Assembly: GCA_041281825.1 (NCBI GenBank)
Contig: CP166298.1
Span: 2,480,001-2,544,000 of the forward strand
Length of the DNA stretch: 64,000 bases
From: Paenibacillus_D tarimensis_A
GTDB lineage: Bacteria > Bacillota > Bacilli > Paenibacillales > Paenibacillaceae
Direction of reading: 5' to 3'
The position numbers were made by a program, and so were the translations under genes. Positions 7,408-16,063 of the stretch are shown one piece after another. Position 1 is the stretch's first letter. Each line of letters begins with the position of its first letter. Under the pieces are notes generated by a model, which worked only from the letters and a program-made list of their open reading frames with translations, was not told the DNA's origin and made no database searches.

Positions 7408-10185
7408 ATGGAAGAGAAAATTTGGCACCAGATGGGAAAGACAGAAATAACGGAAGCGCTCGGAACGTCGTCTGACCGCGGCCTCTCGGCGGAGGAGGCG
7501 GTGATTCGGCTGGAGAGGGCCGGGCGGAACGAGCTCACGGAAGGTAAGCGGATTTCGCCGATTACATTGTTTTTGAACCAGTTCAAAGACTTTATGGTGT
7601 TGGTCCTTGTAGGCGCAACGCTGATTTCCGGTCTTCTCGGCGAATATCTGGATGCGCTGACGATTGTTGCGATTATTGTGCTCAACGGCATACTCGGCTT
7701 CGTTCAGGAATTTCGTGCCGAACGCTCGCTTCACGCGCTTAAAGAGCTGTCCGCGCCAAACGCCAAGGTGCTGCGCAGCGGGCAGGTTGTCGTTATTCCG
7801 GCCAGCGAGCTGGTTACGGGCGATATTGTAATGCTTGAATCCGGCGACAGGGTGCCGGCCGATCTCCGTTTGCTGGAAACGAATAGCTTGTATGCGGAGG
7901 AATCGGCGTTGACGGGTGAATCGGTGCCGGTCGGAAAGCATGCGGAGGCAATCGGCGAACCGGAACCTCCGATCGGCGACCAGCGGAATCTCTGTTTTAT
8001 GGGCACGATGGTGACGCGCGGGACCGCCAAAGGGGTTGTTGTTCGAACGGGGATGGCCACGGAAATGGGAAAAATCGCCGATTTGATCCAGCAGACGGAT
8101 GCGATGGAGACACCGCTTCAGCACCGGCTGGAACAGCTGGGGAAAATATTGATCGCCGTCGCGATTGGTTTGACCGTCATGGTTGTGCTTGCCGGCATTC
8201 TGCACGGCCAGCCCGCATACGGGATGTTTCTGGCCGGCGTCAGCCTGGCTGTGGCCGCGATACCGGAAGGGCTGCCCGCAATCGTGACGATTGCGCTTGC
8301 GCTTGGCGTACAGCGGATGATCAGAAGAAAGGCGATCGTCCGGAAGCTCCCTTCGGTCGAGACACTCGGCTGCGCCTCGGTAATCTGTTCGGACAAAACC
8401 GGTACGCTCACACAAAATAAAATGACGGTGACCAGGGTATGGCTTGGCGGAAGAAATCTGGAGGTATCGGGGGAAGGCTACGAGCCGGCAGGCACCGTTA
8501 CTGAAAACGGCGAAGCGATCGACTTCAAAAAAGACCAGCCGCTGCGCCGTTTACTGCAGATCGCCGCGCTTTGCAATAATGCATCGCTGTCGAGCGAGCC
8601 GGCCGCAGACGCCAAAAAGCGAAAACAGAAGGAATCCGAGCACGAGGAGTGGGTGCTGAAAGGCGACCCGACGGAAGGGGCGCTGATCGTGCTTGCCGCC
8701 AAGCTTGGTGTAACGGCCAAATCGCTGGAGGGCATCTATAAGCGGGATAAGGAATTCCCGTTCGATTCGGAAAGAAAGCGCATGTCGGTACTGGTTTCCC
8801 ATCAAGGCGGTCAACTGTTGTGCGCGAAGGGAGCGCCCGATTTGCTGCTCGAGCAGTGTGCGTATATTCTGTGGGACGGCAAGGTGATGCCGTTGACGCC
8901 AAGCTTGAAGCAGAAGGTTACCGCCGGAGCGGAGCAGTTGGCGCAATCGGCGCTGCGGGTACTGGGAATGGCCTATCGGGATATGCGGCCGCAGGATCCT
9001 TGCGAGACGGAAGAAGAGGCCGAATGCCAGCTCATCTTCGTCGGGTTGGCCGGCATGATCGACCCGCCGCGGCGCGAAGTTCGAGAGGCGATCGCCAAAT
9101 GCAGGCGGGCCGGAATTAAGACCGTTATGATTACGGGAGATCATCAAATGACGGCGGAGGCGATCGCAGAGCAGCTAGGCATTATGCAGCGCGGAGGAAT
9201 TGTCGTTGGCGGCCGGCAACTGGCTGGGATGACCGACGAGGAGCTCGACCGTCAGGCTGACAATATTTACGTATATGCGCGTGTATCGCCCGAGCATAAG
9301 CTGCGTATCGTGAAATCGCTGCAGCGCAAAGGCCATGTCGTGGCGATGACGGGCGACGGCGTCAATGACGCTCCGGCGATTAAAGCCGCAGATATCGGCA
9401 TTGCGATGGGCATTACCGGAACCGATGTCACGAAGGAAGCTTCAGCGCTTGTGCTGAGCGACGATAACTTCGCAACGATCGTATCCGCGATTGAGGAAGG
9501 ACGCGGCATTTACGAAAATATCCGCAAATTTATCCGATATCTGCTAGCCTCCAATGTCGGCGAGATTATGACGATGTTTCTGGCTATGATGATGGGGCTG
9601 CCGCTGCCGCTCGTACCGATTCAGATTTTATGGGTCAATCTCGTTACCGACGGCTTGCCTGCGATGGCGCTCGGCGTCGATCAGGCGGAGAAAGATTTAA
9701 TGCAGCAAAGGCCGAGAACGGCAAAGGAAAATATTTTTGCCCGCCGACTGGGTTGGAAAATTATTAGCCGCGGCATCCTGATCGGTCTGTGTACGCTCGC
9801 GGCGTTCTGGATTACGCTCCATTCCGGTGCGGAGCTGATCGAAGCGCAGACGGTTGCCTTCGCCACCCTCGTGCTGGCGCAGCTGATCCATGTGTTCGAC
9901 TGCCGGAGCTCGCGCTCGATTTTTCACCGCAATCCGCTGCAGAACCGGTATCTGGTACTAGCCGTGCTGTCGTCGCTGGCGCTCATGATCGGCGTCCTTT
10001 ATATTGAAGCGCTGCAGCCGATTTTTAAAACGGTGCCGCTCGATTTTCGCTCCTGGTGCCTCGTATTTGTCGCAGCCGGCATCCCGACCTTTGTGATGGG
10101 GATCGGAAGCGTGCTTGGTACGCAGGGAAGAAAAAAAGGAAAAACGAAAATCACTTACGGAAGCTCCAAGCCGATTGCCAGATAA
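7408..10185 (+). CDS. Calcium-transporting P-type ATPase (SERCA-like)
   Basis: 925 residues, type IIA cation ATPase resembling B. subtilis YloB. Seen: N-terminal cation-ATPase domain, TGES near residue 170, the membrane PEGLPA motif near 289 that carries calcium ligands, phosphorylated Asp329 in DKTGTLTQNK, KGDPTE and KGAPD nucleotide-domain motifs, MITGDHQMTA and TGDGVNDAPA hinge motifs, and six C-terminal membrane helices including NLVTDGLPAMALG. It exports calcium at the cytoplasmic membrane. ATG 7408 follows GGGAGGG. The yloA-yloB neighbourhood of B. subtilis is partly retained, with rqcH and the SDR on the opposite strand. Confidence 0.93.
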   Translation: MEEKIWHQMGKTEITEALGTSSDRGLSAEEAVIRLERAGRNELTEGKRISPITLFLNQFKDFMVLVLVGATLISGLLGEYLDALTIVAIIVLNGILGFVQEFRAERSLHALKELSAPNAKVLRSGQVVVIPASELVTGDIVMLESGDRVPADLRLLETNSLYAEESALTGESVPVGKHAEAIGEPEPPIGDQRNLCFMGTMVTRGTAKGVVVRTGMATEMGKIADLIQQTDAMETPLQHRLEQLGKILIAVAIGLTVMVVLAGILHGQPAYGMFLAGVSLAVAAIPEGLPAIVTIALALGVQRMIRRKAIVRKLPSVETLGCASVICSDKTGTLTQNKMTVTRVWLGGRNLEVSGEGYEPAGTVTENGEAIDFKKDQPLRRLLQIAALCNNASLSSEPAADAKKRKQKESEHEEWVLKGDPTEGALIVLAAKLGVTAKSLEGIYKRDKEFPFDSERKRMSVLVSHQGGQLLCAKGAPDLLLEQCAYILWDGKVMPLTPSLKQKVTAGAEQLAQSALRVLGMAYRDMRPQDPCETEEEAECQLIFVGLAGMIDPPRREVREAIAKCRRAGIKTVMITGDHQMTAEAIAEQLGIMQRGGIVVGGRQLAGMTDEELDRQADNIYVYARVSPEHKLRIVKSLQRKGHVVAMTGDGVNDAPAIKAADIGIAMGITGTDVTKEASALVLSDDNFATIVSAIEEGRGIYENIRKFIRYLLASNVGEIMTMFLAMMMGLPLPLVPIQILWVNLVTDGLPAMALGVDQAEKDLMQQRPRTAKENIFARRLGWKIISRGILIGLCTLAAFWITLHSGAELIEAQTVAFATLVLAQLIHVFDCRSSRSIFHRNPLQNRYLVLAVLSSLALMIGVLYIEALQPIFKTVPLDFRSWCLVFVAAGIPTFVMGIGSVLGTQGRKKGKTKITYGSSKPIAR

Positions 10186-10269
10186 ATACCGTTATCGCTC
10201 AAAGGTGAGAAGTGAGAAAGGACGTGCCGCCTTTGAACTTGTGTCCGTTAGGCTTGCACTGCAAAGGAC

Positions 10270-10299
10270 CGTCAGGGTGATTTCCCCCTGACGTTTTTT
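10270..10299 (+). terminator. Rho-independent terminator after the calcium ATPase
   Basis: CGTCAGGG (10270-10277), loop, CCCTGACG (10286-10293), then six T residues. Confidence 0.85.
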
Positions 10300-10428
10300 C
10301 TTCCCGAGTATCGGAAAAGTGCAAACAATGATGCAAAATATGAATAGCGTTTGCACTCGCTTTGCGGTATGCTAGTAGGAAAATTAATGGCTTTTCCTAT
10401 ATATGAAGTCGCAAGGGGAGTGCAAAAA

Positions 10429-11259
10429 ATGAACTTCACGAAAATGCATGGACTCGGCAACGATTTTATCGTGATTGCCGGCGAGCGCGAGCTTCCGGGG
10501 AACGCTGCGGAATTGGCGGTTAAACTATGCGACCGCTATTTCGGGGTCGGAGCCGACGGACTCGTCTATATTTTACCTTCCGACAAAGCGGACTTTCGGA
10601 TGAGAATCATCAATTCCGACGGATCCGAGGCGGAGCAATGCGGAAATGCGATCCGCTGCGTGGGCAAATATGTATATGATAACGGACTTATATCCAATGA
10701 GGAAATTACAGTCGAGACGCTCGGAGCCGGCGTACAGAAGGTCCAGTTGAATGTGGACAACGGCAAAGCGGCAACGGTGCGCGTCGATATGGGCGCGCCG
10801 GTATTGCAAGGGCTGCAGGTTCCGACAACCGTTGATGCGGAGACGGTCGTCGATTATCCGATCGAAGTGGACGGCCGGGAATTCCGGTTCACTGCCGTAT
10901 CGATGGGTAACCCGCATTGCGTCATCTATGTCGACGATGCGGCCGGGTTCGATTTGCAGACATGGGGGCCGAAGCTGGAAACGCATCCGATGTTCCCCCG
11001 CAAAATCAATGTCGAATTCGTTACCGTAAAGTCGCGTAACGCAGCAGACATGCGCGTATGGGAGCGCGGGGCGGGACCGACGCTCGCATGCGGCACAGGC
11101 GCTTGCGCGACCGTAGTCGCTTCCGTGCTGAACGGGCTGACCGACCGGACCGCCACGGTATCGCTGAAGGGCGGCGACCTGCTGATTGAATGGAACGAAG
11201 AGGACGGCCGCGTGTATATGACCGGCCCTGCGGAAACGGTGTACCGCGGTACGCTGTAA
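10429..11259 (+). CDS. dapF: Diaminopimelate epimerase
   Basis: 276 residues. DapF converts LL- to meso-diaminopimelate in lysine and peptidoglycan synthesis. The two catalytic cysteines are visible: Cys71 in EQCGNAIRC and the second in LACGTGACA near residue 220; MHGLGNDF at the start and NSDGSEAE near 62 are family motifs. ATG 10429 follows AAGGGGAG; the reading frame extends upstream to 10351 without a better start. Terminators on both sides make it monocistronic. Confidence 0.95.
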   Translation: MNFTKMHGLGNDFIVIAGERELPGNAAELAVKLCDRYFGVGADGLVYILPSDKADFRMRIINSDGSEAEQCGNAIRCVGKYVYDNGLISNEEITVETLGAGVQKVQLNVDNGKAATVRVDMGAPVLQGLQVPTTVDAETVVDYPIEVDGREFRFTAVSMGNPHCVIYVDDAAGFDLQTWGPKLETHPMFPRKINVEFVTVKSRNAADMRVWERGAGPTLACGTGACATVVASVLNGLTDRTATVSLKGGDLLIEWNEEDGRVYMTGPAETVYRGTL

Positions 11260-11299
11260 CTCAATAACAGATAGAGACTGCAGTCTCAATTTCCGACTC

Positions 11300-11343
11300 C
11301 GGAAAAGCGGCTTTTCATTCTGAAGAGCCTGCTTTTCCGTTTT
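11300..11343 (+). terminator. Terminator after dapF
   Basis: CGGAAAAGC (11300-11308) pairs with GCTTTTCCG (11331-11339), with an inner GGCT/AGCC hairpin, followed by TTTTGAATTTTTT. Confidence 0.7.
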
Positions 11344-11373
11344 GAATTTTTTGCATGGGGGAGGGTTTACATT

Positions 11374-13281
11374 ATGAAATCTGACTTGCGTACGGCATGG
11401 CAAGAGAAGCTGCTGACCGGCGACGGCGCGATGGGAACCTTTTTGTATCAACAAGGGTTTCCCGTCGGCATATCCTATGAAGAATTCAATACTTTGCGGC
11501 CTGAAGTGATCGAAAATGTGCACCGTCTCTACTATGAAGCGGGAGCCCGCGTCATTGAAACGAACACGTTTTCGGCCAATGCCGAAAAGCTGTCCAAATA
11601 CGGCCTGGAGAGCGACGTGGAGCTGATCAACCGCGCAGGCGTCCGAATTGCCAGATCGGCGGTCGGAGACGATGCCTACGTAGTCGGCGCGGTCGGCTCG
11701 ATCAGGTCCGGCAAGCGGAAAAATATTCGTACCGAGCAGCTTCGCAAGTCGTTTCAACAACAGATCGGCGCTTTGCTGGACGAAGGCGTCGACGGCATAC
11801 TGCTGGAGACATTTTACGATCTGGACGAGATGCTTATCGCTCTTCGGCTTGTCCGTCAGACCGGAAATGTGCCTGTCATCTGCCAATTCGCGGTTGAGGA
11901 TGTCGGAAGGACACAGGACGGTTTCAGCCTGAACGACGCGTTCGACCGGCTGCAGGCGGAAGGGGCGGACATGGTCGGCCTGAATTGCCGCAGCGGCCCG
12001 AACGGCATTATGCGCGCACTGGATACGATGCATAGTCCGGCGGGTCTGCCGCTGTCCGTATTTCCGAATGCGGGCATTCCCGATTACGTGGACGGCCAAT
12101 ATTTATACCCGGCGCCACCCGGTTATTTTGCCGATGCGGCCCGTAAATTCGCCGACCGGGGCGCCCGGCTGATCGGCGGCTGCTGCGGCACGACGCCGGA
12201 GCATATTGCGGCGGTCGCCGCAGCTCTGAATGACTACCGGCCGCAGATTGCCGGGCCTCGGGAACGGGTTCGGGCCGAAGCGGTGATTCACATTGCCGAG
12301 CTAGCAGTGCAGCGGCGGGATGAGGATGCCGCCGGACCGGCACAAGCCGGCGACGGCGGCGCTGCCGCAACGGCGTCGATCGTCGACCTGGCAAAGGAAC
12401 GGCATACGGTCATCGTTGAGCTGGATCCGCCGCGCGATTTGGACATCCGCAAGTTTATGGCCGGAGCGGAAGCGCTGAAAGCGGCGCGCGCCGACGCGGT
12501 TACGATGGCGGATAACTCGCTCGCGGTAACAAGAATGAGCAACCTTGCGCTGGCGGCGCTCGTTCAGGAACGGGTCGGATTGCGTCCTCTCGTCCATCTC
12601 GCGTGCAGGGACCGCAATCTGATCGGCACGCAATCCCATATGATGGGACTCGATGCACTGGGCATAGATCATGTGCTGGCCGTCACTGGAGATCCGGCTC
12701 GATTCGGCGATTTGCCCGATTCCAGCTCAGTATACGACCTGACTTCTTTCGAAATGATCCGCATGATCAAACAATTGAACGAAGGCGTGGCGTTTTCAGG
12801 CAAGCCGCTCAAGCAAAAGGCCAAATTCGTTGTCGGCGCGGCGTTTAACCCGAATGTCAAATATTTGGACAAAGCCGTTCAGCGGCTGGAGCGGAAAATT
12901 GAATCCGGCGCCGATTATATCATGACCCAGCCGGTGTACGACCCGGCTTTGATTGAACGGATCGCGCAAGCGACCAGCCATATTCCGGTTCCGGTGTTCA
13001 TCGGCATTATGCCGCTTGCAAACGGACGCAATGCCGAGTATTTGCACAATGAGGTGCCGGGCATTCAGCTGTCGGACGAAGTACGCCGGCGGATGGCTGG
13101 ACTCGAAGGCGAAGCCGGACGCGCGGAGGGGGTTCGGATTGCCGAGGAATTGCTCGATACGGCGCTCAAGCACTTCAAAGGCATCTATTTAATTACGCCG
13201 TTTATGTTTTACGATATGTCGGTTCGGCTGACGCAATATGTATGGGATAAAACGGCTGCAGTAAGCCCGTCAAGAGGATAA
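11374..13281 (+). CDS. Bifunctional homocysteine S-methyltransferase/5,10-methylenetetrahydrofolate reductase
   Basis: 635 residues, a fusion like B. subtilis YitJ. The N-terminal homocysteine methyltransferase domain (residues about 1-290) opens with LLTGDGAMGT and contains the zinc ligands in the LNCRSG motif near 210 and GGCCGTTPEH near 270. After a variable linker (about 305-335) a MetF-type TIM barrel begins (VIVELDPPRD near 349) and carries DALGIDHVLAVTGDP and YIMTQPVYD. It would form methyl-THF and pass methyl groups to homocysteine. No S-box riboswitch is present in the 114-base upstream gap, unlike yitJ of B. subtilis. Confidence 0.92.
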   Translation: MKSDLRTAWQEKLLTGDGAMGTFLYQQGFPVGISYEEFNTLRPEVIENVHRLYYEAGARVIETNTFSANAEKLSKYGLESDVELINRAGVRIARSAVGDDAYVVGAVGSIRSGKRKNIRTEQLRKSFQQQIGALLDEGVDGILLETFYDLDEMLIALRLVRQTGNVPVICQFAVEDVGRTQDGFSLNDAFDRLQAEGADMVGLNCRSGPNGIMRALDTMHSPAGLPLSVFPNAGIPDYVDGQYLYPAPPGYFADAARKFADRGARLIGGCCGTTPEHIAAVAAALNDYRPQIAGPRERVRAEAVIHIAELAVQRRDEDAAGPAQAGDGGAAATASIVDLAKERHTVIVELDPPRDLDIRKFMAGAEALKAARADAVTMADNSLAVTRMSNLALAALVQERVGLRPLVHLACRDRNLIGTQSHMMGLDALGIDHVLAVTGDPARFGDLPDSSSVYDLTSFEMIRMIKQLNEGVAFSGKPLKQKAKFVVGAAFNPNVKYLDKAVQRLERKIESGADYIMTQPVYDPALIERIAQATSHIPVPVFIGIMPLANGRNAEYLHNEVPGIQLSDEVRRRMAGLEGEAGRAEGVRIAEELLDTALKHFKGIYLITPFMFYDMSVRLTQYVWDKTAAVSPSRG

Positions 13282-13595
13282 CCCCGGCTCTCCAAAGTGC
13301 GCGAAGAAGCCGTTTTTGCTTGTTTTTCGCGTTAAATCGCTTTTTCTCTTGTTCCCTTTTACAAAATGGATTAAAATAAGATAATGGATGCGGTTGCCAT
13401 GCCGCCGAGACTTGTCCGTGCGCGGACAGGCTCTCCGTAAGAAGTAATGGGTTCGACGCAGAGACCGGAACGTATGCGCATGGATTTTTTTGTCAACAAT
13501 AATGCAATCCGTTTTTTTCGTCATCGTTCTTTGCGTTGATCATAAATTTTGTCTATCGGGCGAATGCACGAGGAAGACCGGAGGGAAGATCTGTC
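13282..13595 (+). promoter_or_regulatory. Intergenic region with SigA-type promoter of the remA operon
   Basis: This 314-base gap has no gene. TTTACA at 13358-13363 and GATAAT at 13380-13385 with a 16-base spacer form a good promoter for remA-gmk-rpoZ. A small hairpin TGTCCG/CGGACA lies at about 13412-13427. In B. subtilis the yloC gene occupies the position immediately before remA; it is absent here. Confidence 0.6.
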
Positions 13596-13856
13596 ATGGC
13601 CATCAAACTTATCAATATCGGATTTGGCAATATCGTGTCCGCGAACCGCATTATATCTATTGTTAGTCCCGAATCTGCACCAATCAAGCGGATCATACAG
13701 GAAGCGCGGGACCGTCATATGCTTATTGACGCGACATACGGGCGCCGCACGCGGGCTGTCATTATTACGGACAGCGATCACGTCATTCTGTCGGCGGTAC
13801 AACCGGAGACGGTGGCGCACCGTCTGTCGACGAAAGATGACGACAACGACGAATAG
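13596..13856 (+). CDS. remA: Extracellular matrix regulator RemA (DUF370)
   Basis: 86 residues. RemA is a DNA-binding activator of biofilm matrix and osmoprotection genes that forms oligomeric rings. The opening IKLINIGFGN, the VSANRII segment, and IKRIIQEARDR near 39 followed by IDATYGRRTRAVIITDS near 53 are the family signature. ATG 13596 follows GGAGGG; an upstream extension to 13536 lacks support. It starts the remA-gmk-rpoZ transcript. Confidence 0.95.
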   Translation: MAIKLINIGFGNIVSANRIISIVSPESAPIKRIIQEARDRHMLIDATYGRRTRAVIITDSDHVILSAVQPETVAHRLSTKDDDNDE

Positions 13857-13868
13857 ATGGAGTGTATC

Positions 13869-14486
13869 ATGAAAAAGGGACTTTTGTTCGTTTTATCGGG
13901 GCCTTCAGGCGTTGGCAAAGGAACGGTATGCTCCGTTCTGCGGAATAAAATGCAGGAGCTTGTTTATTCCGTATCTGCGACAACGCGTCCTCCCCGGGAT
14001 GGGGAACTGGAAGGCATTAATTATTTTTTCAAGACCAAAGAGCAGTTTCAGGAAATGATCGCACGCGACGCTTTGCTGGAGTATGCTGAGTATGTCGGCA
14101 ATTATTACGGCACGCCGCGCGACTTTGTGGAACGGACGATCGCCTCGGGCAAAGATATTATCCTGGAGATTGAAGTCCAGGGCGCGCTCAAGGTGAAGGA
14201 GAAATTCCCGGAAGGCGTCTTTATTTTCCTGCTCCCGCCGTCGCTGGATGAATTGAAGCAGCGGATAACGGGAAGAGGCACGGAGACGACCGATTTGATC
14301 GACCACCGGATGACGGTTGCCGTCGAAGAGATCGGCCTGATGCGCCATTACGATTATGCAGTCGTTAACGATGAAATCGATGCCGCGTGTCACAGAATCC
14401 AAAGTATTATTGTCGCGGAACATTGCCGCAAGGACCGTTATTTAAGCGAGTATACACAGATGCAGCCTGCATCCGAGAAAGCATGA
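13869..14486 (+). CDS. gmk: Guanylate kinase
   Basis: 205 residues. Phosphorylates GMP to GDP. P-loop GPSGVGKGT near residue 10, the GMP-binding TTRPPRDGE near 36 and EYAEYVGNYYGT near 74 are intact. Start at 13869 is chosen because GGAG lies seven bases upstream; an in-frame ATG at 13857 would place the site inside the gene. Twelve bases after remA. Confidence 0.95.
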   Translation: MKKGLLFVLSGPSGVGKGTVCSVLRNKMQELVYSVSATTRPPRDGELEGINYFFKTKEQFQEMIARDALLEYAEYVGNYYGTPRDFVERTIASGKDIILEIEVQGALKVKEKFPEGVFIFLLPPSLDELKQRITGRGTETTDLIDHRMTVAVEEIGLMRHYDYAVVNDEIDAACHRIQSIIVAEHCRKDRYLSEYTQMQPASEKA

Positions 14487-14500
14487 GCGAGGTGAACCAG

Positions 14501-14710
14501 ATGTTGTATCCATCCATCGATGAAATGGAAATTAAAGTTGACAGTAAGTATTCGCTTGTAGTCGCTGCGTCAAGACGCGCGCGAATGCTGCGCGACGGAG
14601 AAAAATCCGAGCTCAAGCAGCCGAAGGCACATAAATATGTCGGTGTAGCGCTCGAAGAAATTTATCACGGCCATATCATAGTCGAATCTAATCCGGATAT
14701 TAAATCATAA
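14501..14710 (+). CDS. rpoZ: RNA polymerase omega subunit
   Basis: 69 residues, standard for Bacilli. MLYPSIDEM opening, the YSLVVAASRRARML motif and KYVGVALEEI are diagnostic. ATG 14501 follows GAGGTGA; ATG 14483 overlaps the gmk stop and is a possible longer start. Last gene of the remA-gmk-rpoZ operon. Confidence 0.94.
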   Translation: MLYPSIDEMEIKVDSKYSLVVAASRRARMLRDGEKSELKQPKAHKYVGVALEEIYHGHIIVESNPDIKS

Positions 14711-14721
14711 CGATTCATTAA

Positions 14722-14750
14722 GTGACAACCCGAGTGGTTGTTATTTTTTT
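14722..14750 (+). terminator. Terminator after rpoZ
   Basis: ACAACC (14725-14730), loop CGAGT, GGTTGT (14736-14741), then A and seven T residues. A second long imperfect inverted repeat follows at about 14756-14816 (GATAGAA with TTCTATC), directly before coaBC. Confidence 0.65.
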
Positions 14751-14845
14751 ACCGCGGATAGAAATGACAACGTTCAACCTTCCTCTGTTGAAACGATGTT
14801 CTATCTGCCTGAGATGATCGAGCTGGAGGGGGAGGGAGAGAGCCT

Positions 14846-16063
14846 ATGATTAATGGGAAAACGATTCTGCTGGGCATCGCCGGCGGCATAGCGGCCTATA
14901 AAGCGGCCGCCATATGCAGCAAGCTGGCACAGGCAGGAGCGAACGTACGTGTTATTATGACCGAATCCGCGGTCAAATTCGTGACGCCTTTAACGCTGCA
15001 GACGCTGTCCAGAAACCGGGTGTATACCGACACGTTTGATGAACAGGATCCTGCTGTCGTATCACACATTGATGCGGCGGACAGTGCCGACTTGGTCGTC
15101 ATTGCACCTGCAACCGCGAATATTATCGCCAAGATGGCGCACGGAATCGCAGATGACATGCTGAGCACCACATTGCTGGCGACGACGGCGCCGATACTGG
15201 TTGCGCCGGCGATGAACGTCCACATGTACCAGCATCCGGCAGTCGTTCATAATATTCAAATGCTTGCATCGCGCGGTGTCCGGTTCATTGAGCCGGGAAC
15301 CGGTCAACTGGCATGCGGTTATGTGGGCAAGGGCAGACTTGCGGAACCGGAGGAGATCGTGCAGGCGGTGACGGGTTTCCTGGAGGGGAGCAAACTGCTG
15401 GCGGGAAAACGGGTGCTCGTAACCGCGGGGGGGACGATTGAGCGCATTGACCCCGTACGTTATCTGACCAATGATTCATCGGGCAAAATGGGCTTTGCGA
15501 TTGCGGAAGCGGCGAGGGATATGGGAGCGTCTGTTACGGTCGTTGCCGGCAGAACCGCCGTTCAGCCGCCCGGCGGGGTAGAGACCGTTCGGACCGTTTC
15601 GGCGTCCGATATGCTGGCTGCCGTATTAAGCCGTTTCGATGAGGCGGATATTGTGGTGAAATCGGCGGCGGTTGCCGATTACAGGCCTGTCATAACGCAT
15701 GGACAGAAGCTGAAAAAATCCGGGGAACGGCTCACGGTGGAGCTTGAAAAAACGACCGACATTCTGGAAACGGTCGGGGCAAGGAAACAAGGACAGTTCC
15801 TTGTCGGCTTCGCAGCGGAGACGGAGCAGCTTGAGCGGTATGCGATGGATAAACTGCGCCGGAAAAATTGCGATCTTGTGATCGGAAACGATGTAACGGC
15901 TGAATGCGCGGGCTTTCATTCCGATACGAATATCGTGCAGGTGTTCGACCGGGACGGACTCGTGGATTCATGGCCGCAGCTGTCCAAGCGCGAAGTGGGG
16001 GACCGGCTCATGCATCTGATTGCACAGCGTATGGGTGCCCGTACGGAGGCGGAAGCAGAATGA
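14846..16063 (+). CDS. coaBC: Bifunctional phosphopantothenoylcysteine decarboxylase/phosphopantothenate-cysteine ligase
   Basis: 405 residues. The N-terminal flavin-dependent CoaC domain shows GIAGGIAAYK near residue 8, IAPATANIIAKMAHGIADD near 85 and PAMNVHM near 120. The CoaB ligase domain from about residue 185 shows VLVTAGGT, then NDSSGKMG near 210, and KKSGERLTVELEKTTDIL near 290. Catalyses two successive coenzyme A steps. ATG 14846 follows GGAGGGGGAGGG. The stop overlaps the priA start by ATGA. Confidence 0.95.
   Translation: MINGKTILLGIAGGIAAYKAAAICSKLAQAGANVRVIMTESAVKFVTPLTLQTLSRNRVYTDTFDEQDPAVVSHIDAADSADLVVIAPATANIIAKMAHGIADDMLSTTLLATTAPILVAPAMNVHMYQHPAVVHNIQMLASRGVRFIEPGTGQLACGYVGKGRLAEPEEIVQAVTGFLEGSKLLAGKRVLVTAGGTIERIDPVRYLTNDSSGKMGFAIAEAARDMGASVTVVAGRTAVQPPGGVETVRTVSASDMLAAVLSRFDEADIVVKSAAVADYRPVITHGQKLKKSGERLTVELEKTTDILETVGARKQGQFLVGFAAETEQLERYAMDKLRRKNCDLVIGNDVTAECAGFHSDTNIVQVFDRDGLVDSWPQLSKREVGDRLMHLIAQRMGARTEAEAE

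Noticed and set aside
7285..8415. Open frame of 376 codons on the minus strand
   Set aside because: Antisense shadow of the calcium ATPase gene with no start signal and low-complexity basic composition.
11260..11373. Possible S-box riboswitch before the YitJ-like gene
   Set aside because: The gap is only 114 bases and contains a simple dapF terminator; none of the S-box conserved pieces is present.
10573..12099. Long open frame of 508 codons on the minus strand
   Set aside because: It lies opposite dapF and the methyltransferase/reductase gene, is Arg/His-rich as shadows of GC-rich genes are, and has no ribosome site.
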